A DNA stretch of 64,000 bases from Odontocerum albicorne (GCA_949825065.1 OX463862.1:18077246-18141245); one strand, 5' to 3'; shown: positions 1 to 34,206, counted from the first letter of the stretch. Numbers and translations are program-made. The notes: generated by a model not told the origin, from the letters alone.

Positions 1-299
1 GTTCCATCATATTCAATATTTTACGTTCAAAAGTGGAAAGAAAACGCATCAAACGAGAGGTTAGAAGGCTTTAGGTGTAAAAAAATAGAACATTATTTAG
101 TGATGAGCAAAATAAATATCCTCCGTGAGTGGTGATCTGGTGTAGACAAAGAAGTACCGACTGTGAGAATTAGATGTGAGAAACTGTAAAATTATGAGAA
201 GAAGGAATGTGAAAGAAAACATGGTCATTATAAGTGATGGATTAAGTATTGAAAAATAGATGAGTATGAAAAATATATTCGTGAACAAAGAAAAATATG

Positions 300-592
300 T
301 ATGTGGCACAGGAAAAGTTAGATCTAAGAAAGGGAATGCATAGTGGAACAAGGAAGTTAAAGACTGCGTAAAAGGGAAAAATGGAACATGTAGAATGTTC
401 GTCAAAGCAAGAAAAGGAAATAGTGATGGAACAATGGAAAGAAGGAGAGTTCAAAAAATGGAAGGTTAAATAAAAAAACTGGTTGAGCCAAAGAAGAAGA
501 AACTGAGAGATGAATACAGCAGAAACTTAAGTATGAGTTTGGAACAAAATGTGAAAATATTTTGGAAGGAAGTAAGAAAATGTGAGGAAAAA
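300..592 (+). pseudogene. RTE-like LINE ORF2 fragment (linker before RT)
   Basis: Purine-rich DNA reads on + as a degenerate inter-domain stretch of a non-LTR ORF2. It includes a WNKEVKDCVK-like segment and then DEYSRNLSMSLEQNVKIFWK, matching the region between endonuclease and RT in RTE-type elements. The frame is broken and neither catalytic domain is present. The opposite-strand open frames here are only the pyrimidine-rich complement. Confidence 0.5.
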
Positions 593-1880
593 TAATCTCA
601 ATATCTTCATCGTTTCTACTCATTATTATCAGCGTCGGACCTGCCTCCGTACTCCTTTAGGCAAGGTCTTCTTGGAACGTCTCTGTCCAGTTAGAATCTC
701 TCCTTTGTCATCTTCCAATCCTACGCCATTGTTGGCTCTCCCATTGGATATCTTCCTTTGGACGCCAACTTAAACATGATTTTCGAGATATAGTTATTTG
801 ACATTTTTAACATATGTTTTAAACAAGTTGTTCAATTCTGGCTAGTTCATTCTTAAGTCTCCGATTTACTAGATATCTGAAGAAAAGTCTATTTGATTCA
901 TGAGTCCTCCTGGTATTTATATATGAGTTAAAGATAGCAACGTTTACAAAGTAAACAATGCATACGCTCCGGGTAATACGAGTAAATGGAGAGAATAATA
1001 TTAATCCCCTTAATACGGGACTGGAAGACGAATGATTGGATGAGGCAGTAGACTGTCACAGATATCGCAGAGAGGGTAATTACCCAAAGGAGTAACCTGG
1101 CAGGGCTGATTGTCAACATTTACTTACGATAGGTGGACTCAGAAAGTACTGGATTGGCGATTAAGGACAGTGAAAGAAATGTGGGAAGACCCTATATTAA
1201 AAAAGTAGTCAGTAGCAAATTAAATCAATGTGCCCTTGATATGAACAACTGAGAAGGTGAGGGGAGACGTGTATTCAATATTGGAGCAAACCTGGCTGAT
1301 GATGACTAAAAATAGTGCATGTAAAGGTGGCGCCAGGAGACCAGCTACCGTGACATACTTGTACGAATAGAACCATGAATAGACTCCGAGTAGGGGGTAT
1401 GAAATGCAAGGTGTACATGCAGCAATGCGGTTTGTAACATGAAAGTAGCAATGTATGTCACTGTGTAGCTATACAAGACACGCAACACGTACAAATATCG
1501 AGACTAAATACTGTGGGTATGATCTGATTGACGCAAATGATATTCCACTAGGATCTCTGTTGTCTCCTGCTGAAAGCCCGTGGTATAATTAATGGGCAGG
1601 ACACAAAAACGAATAAATGAAAATTTAAAGTTAAAAAAAAATTAATTTCAGAAAAACTTTATGGTACCCATAAATTGCTGATTTATTGTCATATGGTAAT
1701 GTCTTCCGACTAAACAGGTTCAATTTTTGAAGATTCATCCCAAAGGAGAAATGAAAGTTTACAAACACGTTCTTCAATATGTAAAGAAATAACTGCTAAG
1801 TAACATCGTTACACCCTCGTAATGTATATGATCGCTCGGGTACTGTTATATCTACCAAACGTGATTTTTAATAATAACCA
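593..1880. other. no recognisable gene; 600-775 slightly GC-richer
   Basis: No exon-like block or intact reading frame was seen. Bases 600-775 have higher GC than their surroundings and may be an old TE coding remnant, but I could not place it in a family. Confidence 0.4.
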
Positions 1881-1965
1881 GTTCGAGTCTCGAGTGAGAG
1901 CGCTCTCTTGCGGAGAGATCGCTCTCCGAACGACGCTTTATAAAATTGTCTTTGAAATTTGAATC
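1881..1965 (+). repeat. SINE-like remnant with palindromic core
   Basis: A box-B-like GTTCGAGTC is followed by the 12-bp palindrome GAGAGCGCTCTC (1896-1907), a second imperfect hairpin, and a TTTATAAAATTGTC end. Similar ends (GAGCGC...CTATACAAATTG) occur at 6110-6165 and 14250-14295, suggesting a tRNA-related SINE family. Confidence 0.4.
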
Positions 1966-2704
1966 TCTAAGTCAAATAAAATCTGGATTTGTTGGGAAAG
2001 AACGAGACTGACGCGAAATTTCTCTCCTTCTTCCTTTCCCTCTGACACACATTCCCTTCCTATTCGTTACTTTATTTTCTATCCCCCTCCCCTTTTCCAC
2101 CCCCACTCCTTTCCCTATCCCTCTCTTTCACCCTCTCCTTGAGACCTCTTCGGACCCATAATTCGACTCTCGTGTTTAGCGCCACTGGACTTTGTACATA
2201 ACGCGTTAGTCGTCTGTTCAATATATTATCGCGCGGGAAGATAATAAATAGAAAAAACGCAGATTGCGTCGTTTTATAATCGCTGATACGAGTAACGATA
2301 AACCCATGTTTGGAACTATCGTAAATTGAAAGCAAATTCACCGGCTCGAACAAAAGTGGCATTCCACTGTACTATATTACGGATGTTGATATAGTCTTAA
2401 AATATACACGATGAGTAAGGAAACGGGTCAAAGGACGTCAAAGTGTAAAAACAAGTTATTCTGATAGCGGTTAAAAATAGAGTTTTCCGCTGACTGGTCA
2501 CATATTATATTTTATTTTTAAGAATTTTCATGATTACTTTATACTGATTATAGTCACATACTTTATAATAAATGTCAAGTGATTTTGCGTAAACGCCAAA
2601 ACCATAAACTATGAAAAGAGGCAAGTATATTTTTGCAAACGTTATTTAGGGTTCGCAAAATTATGATAGTTATGTAGATTTTTTATAGAATGAATTATAA
2701 TATA

Positions 2705-2870
2705 TTGTTCATAGTTATGACATTAACACTGTGGATGTTTGCAGACGTTGTGACTTGTTTATTCCACTTTATATGGTAACCTTACTGGTCAAACCCGTTT
2801 CAAGGTTTTCACCTCATCATCAGAGGAGCACAAACAAATCTTGTTTGTGCTCCCCTGATGGTAAAAAAAA
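2705..2870 (-). repeat. fold-back family X copy
   Basis: Reverse-strand member of a repeat found repeatedly in the window. The text runs ACACTGTGG, TTTATTCCACTTT, GGTTTCAAGG-like, CACCTCATCATCAG, then an inverted pair (GAGGAGCACAAACAA / TTGTTTGTGCTCCCC) that can form a hairpin at 2824-2860. Confidence 0.65.
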
Positions 2871-3039
2871 TTAGTACGTATTACATACAAATAAGATAAT
2901 ACATTATTTCAATAAATATCAAATTTTTGTATTTTTTATGTTTCTCATTTTGTATTTCAGCGTATTAAAAAAATTGTATTGTTTGGATAAAAAAATAAAC
3001 CAACGTGCAATCATTGTCTATTTTTATTAATTAAGTACT

Positions 3040-3115
3040 CCACTGCATAAAGGCACAATTGGGTTTATTGTTTAATGACAATCTCTTCCAACCGACCAAA
3101 CAGGAAGTTTTGAGG
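3040..3115 (-). repeat. LINE/SINE 3' tail fragment
   Basis: Contains TGACAATCTCTTCCAACC, the reverse complement of the 3' tail shared by the main SINE family and the CR1-like LINE. Confidence 0.4.
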
Positions 3116-3124
3116 TAACGTAAA

Positions 3125-3370
3125 AACGATTGTGTGATAGAATAAGGAGTGAGGATGTAAAAATAGAATATGGATTGGAAGAAGATGCAGTGCACATTCT
3201 TATGTAGAAATAATTAAGAATGAAAGATTTATAAAAAATAATTTAGAAAAGCGGTATACCATAGAAGGCACAATAAGTTTGGTAACACTTTGAATAATGT
3301 GTCACGATCAAATGAAACAAATACTGAAAGAGAGAACAGTGAAAAGCCTTTATAATATGAGCGTATGCAC
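3125..3370 (+). pseudogene. degenerate RTE-like RT C-terminus
   Basis: Reads as a decayed RIRSEDVKIEYGLEED ... EIIKNERFIKNNLEKR version of the RTE C-terminal block that is best preserved at 7481-7870. Frames are broken. Confidence 0.4.
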
Positions 3371-4189
3371 GACGAGATGTTTGCATGTGGCAGAAACGAA
3401 ATATCTTAAATCACCAATGACTTAATATTTAAGAAGGTTCTTAGAAACAAGCCAATAGGAGCCAAAAATCTTTCAGCAACTGGTAGTTGGTTCCAGAGTT
3501 TAACACCGTAGACAGAACGAAGTGACGAAGTAAGAAAAAGTAGTTTAACGTGCTCAGACCGGACACTTTTGAACCTTATTTGTTCCGTTATACTACATTT
3601 TAGTTAAATATTATTTTGGAATATAGACTGAGGACGTTAGGAAAGTTAAATAAAAAAATAGTATAGGCATAGTTCGGCTATTTAACTTTCTTTTGCTCTT
3701 AAATACTTTTCGAGAATTTAATTTGTGCCGTTTCTGCAACGAAGTACTGATGCACATGGGGGGCGCAGAACAAAAGTTGAGACTCGGCGCCTCACGCAGC
3801 ATTGTAACAAATTATTGATTTTCCTGAATACCCTTCATAGAGGTCAAAGTGACAAGGTTGACAGTGTTTTCGAATTGATTTATTTTGTATCCATCGCTTT
3901 GCTTTGCGTGTTTGGTAAAAAATAATCTTTTTAATTTTGAAATAATTATAAAATACTCGTACAATGTTTTCACAATTTAAATCAACTGTTCCCAACGTCT
4001 TTTAATCGTAGACCCATTTTCAAGTTGACAAAGAATAATTGGAACTGCGATTTTTTTTTATTAAAAATTAATCAAATCAATATAAATAATTGAAAATATA
4101 AAATATAGATTAATACATAATAGAAAAGCATATTTTATTAATTCGAACTGATAATTCTTGTGAAGGATTAAGCTATTTATTTTCTTTTA
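3371..4189. other. no gene seen
   Basis: AT-rich sequence with short chance frames on both strands. No splice-bounded or family-like coding signal was seen. Confidence 0.4.
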
Positions 4190-4440
4190 AAACTCGCTTT
4201 TTTTATTTAGTTATTTTACACATGACAAGAAATATACACAATTTGCGAAAAAACAACAGGTAATTTAGTCTGGACACGTACTTTGAATGGATGTGGGTTT
4301 GTTGCCTTTCCTTTGTTGTGTCCCCAGTAAACTAGGTTTTTGCCTGTATCTCACTGAGGATATATAGCATGAAAAAATAAATCGACACTTCTTTCCGATT
4401 TTTGATTATATAAAGCTTTAACTTTCAATGTGAACATCTG
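4190..4440 (-). repeat. LINE-A 3' UTR copy
   Basis: Reverse copy of the 3' end downstream of the RT at 46150-46694. Shared words are ACACATGACAAGAAATATAC, GGGTTTGTTGCCTTTC, CCCCAGTAAACTAGG and CTCACTGAGGATAT. Confidence 0.7.
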
Positions 4441-5286
4441 GATTTACTCATACCAGGAGTGACATCCAACTTACTTTAGTATTTTGTTTTCGTTCGGAAA
4501 GCTTAAATATTTTTTTTCATACACATTTCTACCTCTTCAGAGCTGATGTCCATTATAATGGATACATAGTTCTTATGCACTTTGTAAACACCTTTGTGGT
4601 ATATTTTTGGTTCCCAATGATAACAATGGAAGTGTAAGGTACTGTATTATCGACTATGAACGTTTTGGGCGCCATCTATCTAAACTAATACGTCATAATG
4701 TTACATTTAGTATAAATAATACACTCACAAGGAAGAGTATTTTTTTTAAATCTTAGAATTAATTCAGGTCTAAAGAGATTGAATAATAAAAAAATAGCAT
4801 AAATCTGAGAACAGGTAAAATTAATTATCATATACCCTATCAATACTGTTAGATCACAAATGGAAGGAGAACAGCGATGGGCATTTTGAAAACCCAGCAA
4901 CAGTTTATATGAATGCCTATAGATATTTTCAGTACTGAGCATACTGAAAGTGCAAATTGGAACCATTGCATATTTTTTCTGATCTATGCCATGGTTGAGC
5001 ATAAAAATATTATTTATTAAGAAAAATCATTTAATGGAATGTAAAAAAATTATATAATTTTTTTAAATGAAAAAAAAAACATTTTTAGGAAATCAATCAA
5101 GGTTTTCACACGAAAAAAATCATAAATAATACCAATTTATAAAATCCCAATTATCAGTGTTCATCGAATGCACAGTTATGCTATATTAGCAGGTCAATGA
5201 AATTATTACAAATAAATATGTACACATCAGAGTCAGCTACCACACTGTACTCTGTGTCGATTCTTACTACTGAGTTATAGAAGCCT
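4441..5286. other. AT-rich, no gene seen
   Basis: No repeat family or coding block was recognised. Chance frames only. Confidence 0.4.
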
Positions 5287-5436
5287 GTGTCACTTACACA
5301 TTTAACTCAGCTGAACAAAGCAGGTGAGGGAACACTTAATTTAATACGTTCCAGTTTTACTGTGTCACTTACAAATTTAACTCAGCTGAACAAAGCAGGT
5401 GAGGGAATACTTAAATTAATACGTTCCAGTCTCAGG
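5287..5436. repeat. 75-bp tandem duplication
   Basis: Two copies starting GTGTCACTTACA (5287 and 5362) differ at only a few positions. The unit contains AACTCAGCTGAACAAAGCAG and ends TACGTTCCAGT. Confidence 0.9.
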
Positions 5437-6464
5437 TAAGTCTACAAGACCATTCAAAATTTTATCATAATCATAGCTTATACATAACTCACAACGCTCT
5501 GGAAGGGGTGCAGCATGTATCACATTGGATTTACCATAAGCTCGGTCTTATAAATGATGATGCAATGATATACTATAATATATTGACATCGCGTCTGAAC
5601 TTGATGAGGTTTCCGATCGTCGAGTGATGTTTGACTTGATGCTGCATTTCAACATAATGAATGGTATAATTCACAGTCCGAGGTTACTTGAGTTGATTGA
5701 TTTTCAAACTCCTTCGAGAAGTACAAGACTGCAAGAGAAGTTCCGTACTCTTTTTTTTTTTCGTTGGCTTTGTTTCTCTCAGACTTTTCGAGATATCTGC
5801 AAATATGTTAAAGTTTCGATGTGCTTTTTTTTGTATTGGAGTGAATTGATTGTGTACATACATATTTTTGTTATTTTCTTATATTATATAACTATTTTTT
5901 TATTGTTGTATTGATCTGACTAAGTACATACTTTTTTGTATATGATTCAGGGAAATATTTATAATTTTTGTGACAAGTTGAATTTATATTCACGCGCACT
6001 CAAAATTCTAATTTGAGTATAATTTTTGTAATATTTTTTAATGGTCGATCAAAGACCGAACATTGTAATGAAATAAAAAAACAATACTATTTCTAGCGCC
6101 TTTGAAGAAAGTCTGCTCTCTAAACAGCGCTGTATAAATTCCCATTTTATTATTACAATTAAGTGAAAATTAGACTGAAATATTATTTAAAAAAAAAACA
6201 GATCCCTGTTATAATTGAATCAGTAATCCCCAGGTTGGAACACAGGCTTCTTACCTACTAGGGTATGGAGTCAAAGAGAACGTTTCTTTACTTTATGTTA
6301 AATGCTGGTAACGCAATATATGATATACAATACTTGAATTAAACGTTGACAACCCTGTTTAGAAGGCGTATTTTTAACACCATGCTTTTAGACGAATACG
6401 GTTGAATTACGTAGAGTTTGCTTATCTTTGTAACGTTTCTAACCCACTGTACTCTCTACGGGAC
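5437..6464. other. region upstream of lysozyme-like gene; SINE remnants only
   Basis: No upstream coding exon with a signal peptide was found here. Bases 6215-6265 resemble a reversed tRNA-like SINE head (CAGGTTGGAACACAGGC then TTACCTACTAGGG). Bases 6110-6165 resemble the SINE tail CAGCGCTGTATAAATT. Confidence 0.4.
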
Positions 6465-6521
6465 ACGTAGTCAGTTGACGCCGGTTGTTGTGGTAGATTG
6501 TGTGCGAAAACTAAAACAAAA
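6465..6521 (+). promoter_or_regulatory. candidate initiator and 5' UTR of the lysozyme-like gene
   Basis: TCAGTT at 6470-6475 matches the arthropod initiator consensus. It is followed by about 50 bases with no upstream ATG and a favourable start context, ACAAAAATG. There is no TATA box at the expected spacing. The same CAG could instead be a splice acceptor, because the frame stays open upstream of the ATG (LTPVVVDCVRKLKQK) back to a stop at about 6414. In that case the signal peptide would lie in an unseen upstream exon. Confidence 0.35.
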
Positions 6522-28870
<22,349 letters not shown>

Positions 28871-28921
28871 AGAAGACAACGTAGAACTGACAATGACAAC
28901 TTAGTCAAATGAGCGACTTTT

Positions 28922-28993
28922 AATAAATATAAAGGCTGAAACACCAGAGAAAATGTCATTGAAGCTGCTTTGATATAAGCATTTTCTAATAAA
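28922..28993 (+). terminator. polyadenylation signals of the lysozyme-like gene
   Basis: AATAAA occurs at 28922-28927, 52 bases after the stop, and again at 28988-28993. Either would give a short 3' UTR. Confidence 0.65.
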
Positions 28994-29069
28994 CTTGGAA
29001 CCTATATAAAAATTATTGGTTTATGAATAGTGCTATATAAACGGAATGATGAATCGCTTTTTTAACAGA

Positions 29070-29860
29070 ACTACTTAGTTCTTGTAATGCAGATCAAACA
29101 ACAAATTGGTAGATTCTTCTTCCCAGTGTCATGTCAGGTCCCTCCAACGTTAAATGTCCCCTGAGAGTAGACATCTTTGTCCCCGGCAGCCAGAAAATTG
29201 GTAGATAACAGATAACACCGTGTCATCATCATTGGCTAAACACTTGTTCATATTACGGTCGCGAGTAGATGTAGCAAAATGACGGTATGGAGCAAGTACA
29301 CAATATTTAGTAATATCTTCGACTCAAGTTTGAAGATAAAGGATGTCTAAATACTCTTTATTTGAATTGTTTTACACAGTAGGACCATAAATGAGTGTAA
29401 CTTTCTTAGGTTTAATACCTTTTTATTATCATTCGCTAAAAACTTGTTCACGTTACGATTGCGAGTAGAAGTAGATAAATTATCTTTGATTTAGTTAAGA
29501 AGAATAAGGCTGTCTTAAAACCCTTGACATTTATAGTTTTAGCGAGAATTTGATGTCTTGTTAATACTCCTAGACATGGAAGCCCATGAACTCTCCTTCA
29601 AGGATTCTTGTCCTGATAATGTCTCTACCAGTCACTGCGGCCGCAACTCGGGAATCTGTCCGTTAGCCGCAAATTCGCAAGTCCTCTTAATCTTTGCAGT
29701 GAGGGTCCATTTTAGAGCTGTCGTCTTGCATGTTTTCGAGACTATACCGTTGGACAGTGCTATATTTGTATAGATAGCGTCTCTAAAATACCCCTTTGCG
29801 TTGCGGATGATACTGGATGATGATGTAACAAGCCAATACATTAATATCTTACTTTTTTCT
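29070..29860. other. unassigned, GC-richer segment with an internal diverged duplication
   Basis: ATTGGCTAAACACTTGTTCA (29231) recurs as ATTCGCTAAAAACTTGTTCA (29431), each followed by GCGAGTAGA. Bases 29560-29830 are GC-richer than the surroundings and may be old TE coding sequence on either strand. I could not name it. Confidence 0.4.
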
Positions 29861-30282
29861 CTGCAAATACATCTAAGATATTATTAAAGTCCACTGTGCA
29901 TTTTTAAAATATTGTAATAACTTATTAATAAATCTGCGGGCACTCCATTTGTTTTGACTTGCCTATTAGCAGATGAGGCTTTACGTAGGGACTAAATTAT
30001 TGATTTCTTCATGTTTTTTAATTTTCTCTGGTGTTCATTTTTTTATAGTTTTGGTCGCTAGTAATTTATTTCTGTGGTAACAACGTGTTAGCACTGTTGT
30101 CAATGTGTTAATGCCCTATAGAAAACTACCTGATTTTTTTAGCAATAAATGTTGAACTATAAGATAATTTAAGCAATTTTATTCCTGAATTTTATTTTAT
30201 TTTCCTAATAATAAGGCTCACAAAAATACCGACTACCATTGGATTTTATTTCTAATATACAAAATAAAACGAATTGATATAC

Positions 30283-30380
30283 AGTACTACCTCGTTTAAC
30301 GGTAAGCATACGTTCCTCAACATCGTCACGTTAATAGAATCATCGGTAACGAAGTTAAAAAATAATACGCGAAGTGTAGA
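30283..30380 (+). mobile_element. pogo/Tigger-like terminal end
   Basis: TACAGTACTACCTCGTTTAACGG-type end (read from 30281) resembles Tigger termini. The partner end was not found. An A/T-rich break at 30400-30430 then leads into CAGGGATGACCAACAGG, which may be the end of another DNA element. Confidence 0.4.
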
Positions 30381-30539
30381 GATATGTACTTACAATTAAA
30401 AAAAAATATTTTTTTCCACTAAAACTTTTTTTTATTGGGATGGCAGGGATGACCAACAGGTCGATCGCGAAGCAATATTTTTGGTCGGTCGCAGCCGACT
30501 TCGTAACTTACAATATTGCGTGCGTTGATCTCACTTAAT

Positions 30540-30850
30540 ACATATGTTCACATTCATCCCTAGTTATTTTATTTCGTATTCTTTCATACATTGTCCCCAT
30601 GTTATCTTCTAATTGCACACATTTCTACAGTATTTTTTTGAATCCTTTCAATCTTTCTCCACATCTACGTCTCACTCCCATACATCAATGCTGGTACTAA
30701 AATATTGCTTTAGACTATTTTAGCAGTTTTTAATACTTTCCAATTCGGCTATATATGTATATTTAAGTGCCCCATTTACTTTGTTTTCTATCCTTACATG
30801 CCGTTCGATACCCCTCTTAACTTTCCATCATCTGAGGAAATACTATCCGA
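30540..30850 (-). pseudogene. degenerate RTE-like RT C-terminus
   Basis: Reverse-strand RTE text: CTCACTCCCATACATCAATG (YGSET region) and the RIRNEIK-like stretch, frames broken. Confidence 0.55.
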
Positions 30851-31189
30851 ATAGCAGAATCCACTGAACGACTTATTTTAAATGCCAATAAGTCGATGTG
30901 ATATTTGAACCATGACGTTATATACCTATTCATTTTCCGCATACATTGATAAGAATATTTATGTTATGGATTTGAGTTTTTTACAAAATGATTAGATAGT
31001 TTGTAAAGCAGATGTATTCGTTATCACATAAGAATTTTCTTCGACCATTTAGATAAGTACATATCTAAAAAATTATAATTTTCTGATTATAAACTAACTT
31101 CAAATATCTAATGTTGATTATTTTTTATTTATTTATTTCAGTTGAAATTGAATACAAATTTAACTCAATTACATTTGATAAAATTTAAA

Positions 31190-31460
31190 CTATCATACAA
31201 AAATAATCATAAGGTTTCATAAAAATAATGCATAAACTTCATACCCGGTATCCCGCATTGGAACTTTTCAGGGAGTATCGGGTCCTTAATGTGGCCAACT
31301 TATATTTCAAATCCATTCTCTGGCATTACTATCAAGTAAAAAATAAAATACAAACTCAGCAAAGACACACAAAACAACTCATAAAAAAAAATTGCATCAT
31401 CTTTCGCCCAAAACCAATAGGGGTATTTGCCCCCCATGAAATACTCGCATAATGAGATAT
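31190..31460 (+). pseudogene. LINE-A RT C-terminal fragment
   Basis: HKLHTRYPALELFREYRVLN, VANLYFKSILWHYYQ and IQTQQRHTKQ match the C-terminus at 46150-46694 (RYPTAELFREYQVLN, ANLHLKSILWHYH). Confidence 0.85.
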
Positions 31461-31614
31461 CGAATTCAACTAAGGTAAAAGATCGCCAAAATTTTTGGCG
31501 AGTGAATCGAGCGTTGGTTGTTATTGGACTTTTGATTTATCTTAAATGATGAAGTACGCTACGAGTTGACTCACGTTTTACATGCATATTACTAAGTCTC
31601 ACAACTTATCAAAC

Positions 31615-31850
31615 TGACTACATCCGTGGTTTAGTTGGTAAGACGCTTGTCTCCCAACTCGGATGTTGTGTATTCGATTCTAGTTGGGCCCCAGATTTTT
31701 TTACAAAGGATTCCAGTTTAATTTTTACTTAAGGCCTCTTTAACATATTTCTGGTAGGCTGGAAGATATTGCCACATGACAATGAGTTCACCAGGTTGTA
31801 CTTTATACAACGAAGTGTAATAAAAGTTGACGATAATTTGTGACAGATAT
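31615..31850 (+). repeat. SINE S1, near full length
   Basis: A tRNA-like head (GTGGTTTAGTTGGTAAGACG as A box, GTATTCGATTC as B box) is followed by a linker with TTACTTAAGGCCTCTTTAA and the LINE-derived tail GGAAGATATTGCCACATGAC, ACCAGGTTGTACTTT, TGTAATAAA. Confidence 0.8.
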
Positions 31851-32240
31851 ATTCAATGACCAACAATCGGTAAAAATCATAACTTTATTTATCCATGTTT
31901 GTAATCGTGTGACCTCAGTAAGATACAGGCAATAACCTAGTCTTGTTTGTGCTAACCTGATGATGAGGTGAAATCCTTGAAACCGGTAGGGTTATACTGT
32001 TACAAAAAGTGTTTGATGATAAAATAAATTACAATGTCTTTAAACCTCCACAATGTTAATGCTTTAACTATAAATATTAAATACAAAAACCTAGTTTACT
32101 GTAGACACGACAAATGAAAGGCAACAAACCCAGTTCCATGGAAGTTGAGCGTCTCCTTTAAATTACCTGCTTTACTTTTTTGTCAGTCTTGTTTTTCATA
32201 AATTCACACAATTACTTATCAAATAATAACAACAAGAACT
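31851..32240 (+). mobile_element. LINE-A 3' UTR, interrupted by fold-back X
   Basis: CCTCAGTAAGATACAGGCAA precedes, and CCTAGTTTACTGTAGACACG with GAAAGGCAACAAACCCAG follows, the insertion at 31942-32087. Confidence 0.75.
31942..32087 (+). mobile_element. fold-back family X insertion with 8-bp target duplication
   Basis: AACCTAGT lies at 31934-31941 and again at 32088-32095, splitting an otherwise continuous LINE-A 3' UTR. The 146-bp insert runs CTTGTTTGTGC, GATGATGAGGTGAAA, CTTGAAACCGGTAGGGTT, AATGTCTTTAAACCTCC, AATACAAA. This fixes both element ends. Confidence 0.85.
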
Positions 32241-32399
32241 ATGATATTCATACTTCTCTGTGAAGTGGCTCAGTTATGACTATACATTTTATTGAGGAGC
32301 TTCATTCTCAATTTATCCATCGAGATATGCAAGATATCGGCTTCTTGGTGTAGATCTTGGACGTGTTATGTTGTGGAAACTACAATATAATAATTAAAA

Positions 32400-32537
32400 A
32401 ATAAGCAGTCGACCGGAGCATGGTTGTTATTGCGACAGGAAATATTATAGAATACTTGAGCTTGCAAGATAAATGACTTGTTTGTGTGAACTCTTGAGTT
32501 TGATAAGTTTTTGGTTAAGATGGGCCATACATTACGG
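32400..32537 (+). pseudogene. LINE-A RT C-terminus / 3' UTR, left of hAT
   Basis: GCATGGTTGTTATTGCGACA and CTTGAGCTTGCAAGATAAAT match the end of the RT at 46640-46690. The copy is split by the hAT insertion. Confidence 0.8.
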
Positions 32538-33595
32538 CAGTGGTCCCCAGCCCCCGGGCCGCGGCCCGGTACCGGGCCGTGGACCAAATGGTACTGGGCC
32601 GCGCAAGGGCCTGCTTAAAAATCAAAATTACTTTTGAAAAATCGAACATACCCAATAAAACTTAATTATAGCTTAAAATAATTATTCCGTTGAAAACCCC
32701 TTCACGCTAAGTTACCACCAACCTTCCGACAATACCTGTTCGAGACAACAACTCTGCCGGTGTTCTGGATTAGAGTCATGGCGGAATACCCTGAGATTGC
32801 CACAATAGCACTAAAATCCCTATTGCCATTTCCGACATCCTATCTATGTGAAGCGGGGTTTTCTGTAATGACAGCAACCAAAACAAAACAAAGAAATAAA
32901 CTGGACATAAGCAAGACACTTCGGGTGTCACAATCTCCTATTACCCCCAGATGGAACCATCCCGTTTCAATGAAGCAAGCTCAGGGTTCTCATTGATTTA
33001 GCATTAAGTCAAAATATTAAATCTGTTTACATATATTCATTTTTAAGGGGTAACTGTATTTTATTTTGAAGGCATGTTTAAACACGATTCAATTAAAAAT
33101 ATTAAATCAAAACACATGAAACTTCAACATCAAAACTTTTAAAGAAAATAGATAAATAACTTTCAAGTTAATATATCTACAAGATATCAGAATAACATTA
33201 AAATCCCGATATTAAACCCTAAGCATTCTCAAAATTATTTTCTCTATCTCGGAAAAAAATACTTTCAACCTTCCGTTGAACCTTAAAAATATTGAAAATA
33301 CCCATGAATCTAAAAGAAAATTAAAAAATTATCTGAAACTTAATAATCCTTCATTGTAATTATACATTTTTTCTTAATTTTTCCCACAAACCTTGTGTTC
33401 TCTCTACTATTATTTGGCACTATAACTTACGTATCACAGTTGTAAATTTTATTATTATATATTGTACAAATATATTGTTATTAAATTAAAAAAAAAACTA
33501 CATTCAATTGCCACCCCCCCCCCCCCCCGTGTGGGCCGCGGTAAAATTATGAAACGTTGACCGGTCCGCGGCGATAAAAAGGTTGGGGACCACTG
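32538..33595 (+). mobile_element. hAT-type DNA transposon, deleted (1058 bp)
   Basis: The left end CAGTGGTCCCCAGCCCCC and the right end (inverted) CAGTGGTCCCCAACCTTT are inverted repeats. A perfect 8-bp target duplication CATTACGG lies at 32530-32537 and 33596-33603. GC-rich subterminal GGGCCGCGG motifs are near both ends. A (C)n run at 33513-33528 adjoins the right end. Only the transposase C-terminus remains. Confidence 0.95.
32760..32996 (+). pseudogene. hAT transposase C-terminal dimerisation domain
   Basis: FWIRVMAEYPEIATIALKSL, then PFPTSYLCEAGFSVMTATKT, KQRNKLDISKTLRVS and SPITPRW. The 'W..V..EYP...A...L..F..TYLCE..FS' layout is the conserved C-terminus of hAT transposases related to ZBED5-like proteins. 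Upstream catalytic regions are deleted. Confidence 0.9.
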
Positions 33596-33603
33596 CATTA
33601 CGG

Positions 33604-33910
33604 GATTGACTTTTTGGTCTGTCTGGAGTGATGAAGTGCGAGGGGTTTGATTCGCGTGATATATATAATATACGTGTACGTCACTGTTCATCGAGTTAAC
33701 GGGAGCATACCACTGGATATTGTATAATCAAGAAACGAAAAATAATCAATTTATTTTTCCATGTTATATGTCCTCAGTAAGATACAGGCAAAGTCTAGTT
33801 TACTAGGGATACGTTAAATGAAAGGCAACAGACCCAGATCCATAAAAAATGTCAATATTAAATCACCTGTTGTCTTTTGACAAATGGTGTATTTTTATAA
33901 AATTTATTAT
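33604..33910 (+). mobile_element. LINE-A 3' UTR, right of hAT
   Basis: TCTGGAGTGATGAAGTGCGA, GTCCTCAGTAAGATACAGGC and TGAAAGGCAACAGACCCAG continue the LINE-A 3' UTR cut by the hAT. Confidence 0.8.
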
Positions 33911-34206
33911 TATGTATTGTATAATATAAAAAAATAAATATAAAATATAAGATCCAAGATCAGGGGCTGTTATTCGCGGGATTCTGTCACTAGCCATCCT
34001 ATCGAAATGATAACTAAGTACCGCTTTCTTTTCCTGTTTCATTTGATTATATCCTCTGTGTTGCTAATATGTTAGATGTGAGAAATATCTATACAAAATA
34101 AATATTTTATACGGTCATTCTGTTAGCGAGCGATGGCCAACCTGCTTTTTTATTATCATGAAGGAAATAACAATAAAACATGGTTGTTGTATAGTAGCGA
34201 TACCGT

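Noticed and set aside
97..623. Phe/Ser/Leu-rich reverse-strand frames
   Set aside because: They are the complement of the purine-rich RTE-like coding remnant on the + strand.
5624..5914. 96-codon frame with hydrophobic C-terminus
   Set aside because: The hydrophobicity comes from T-rich DNA, and there is no domain or splice support. It was also considered and dismissed as a signal-peptide exon for the lysozyme-like gene because it has no fitting donor.
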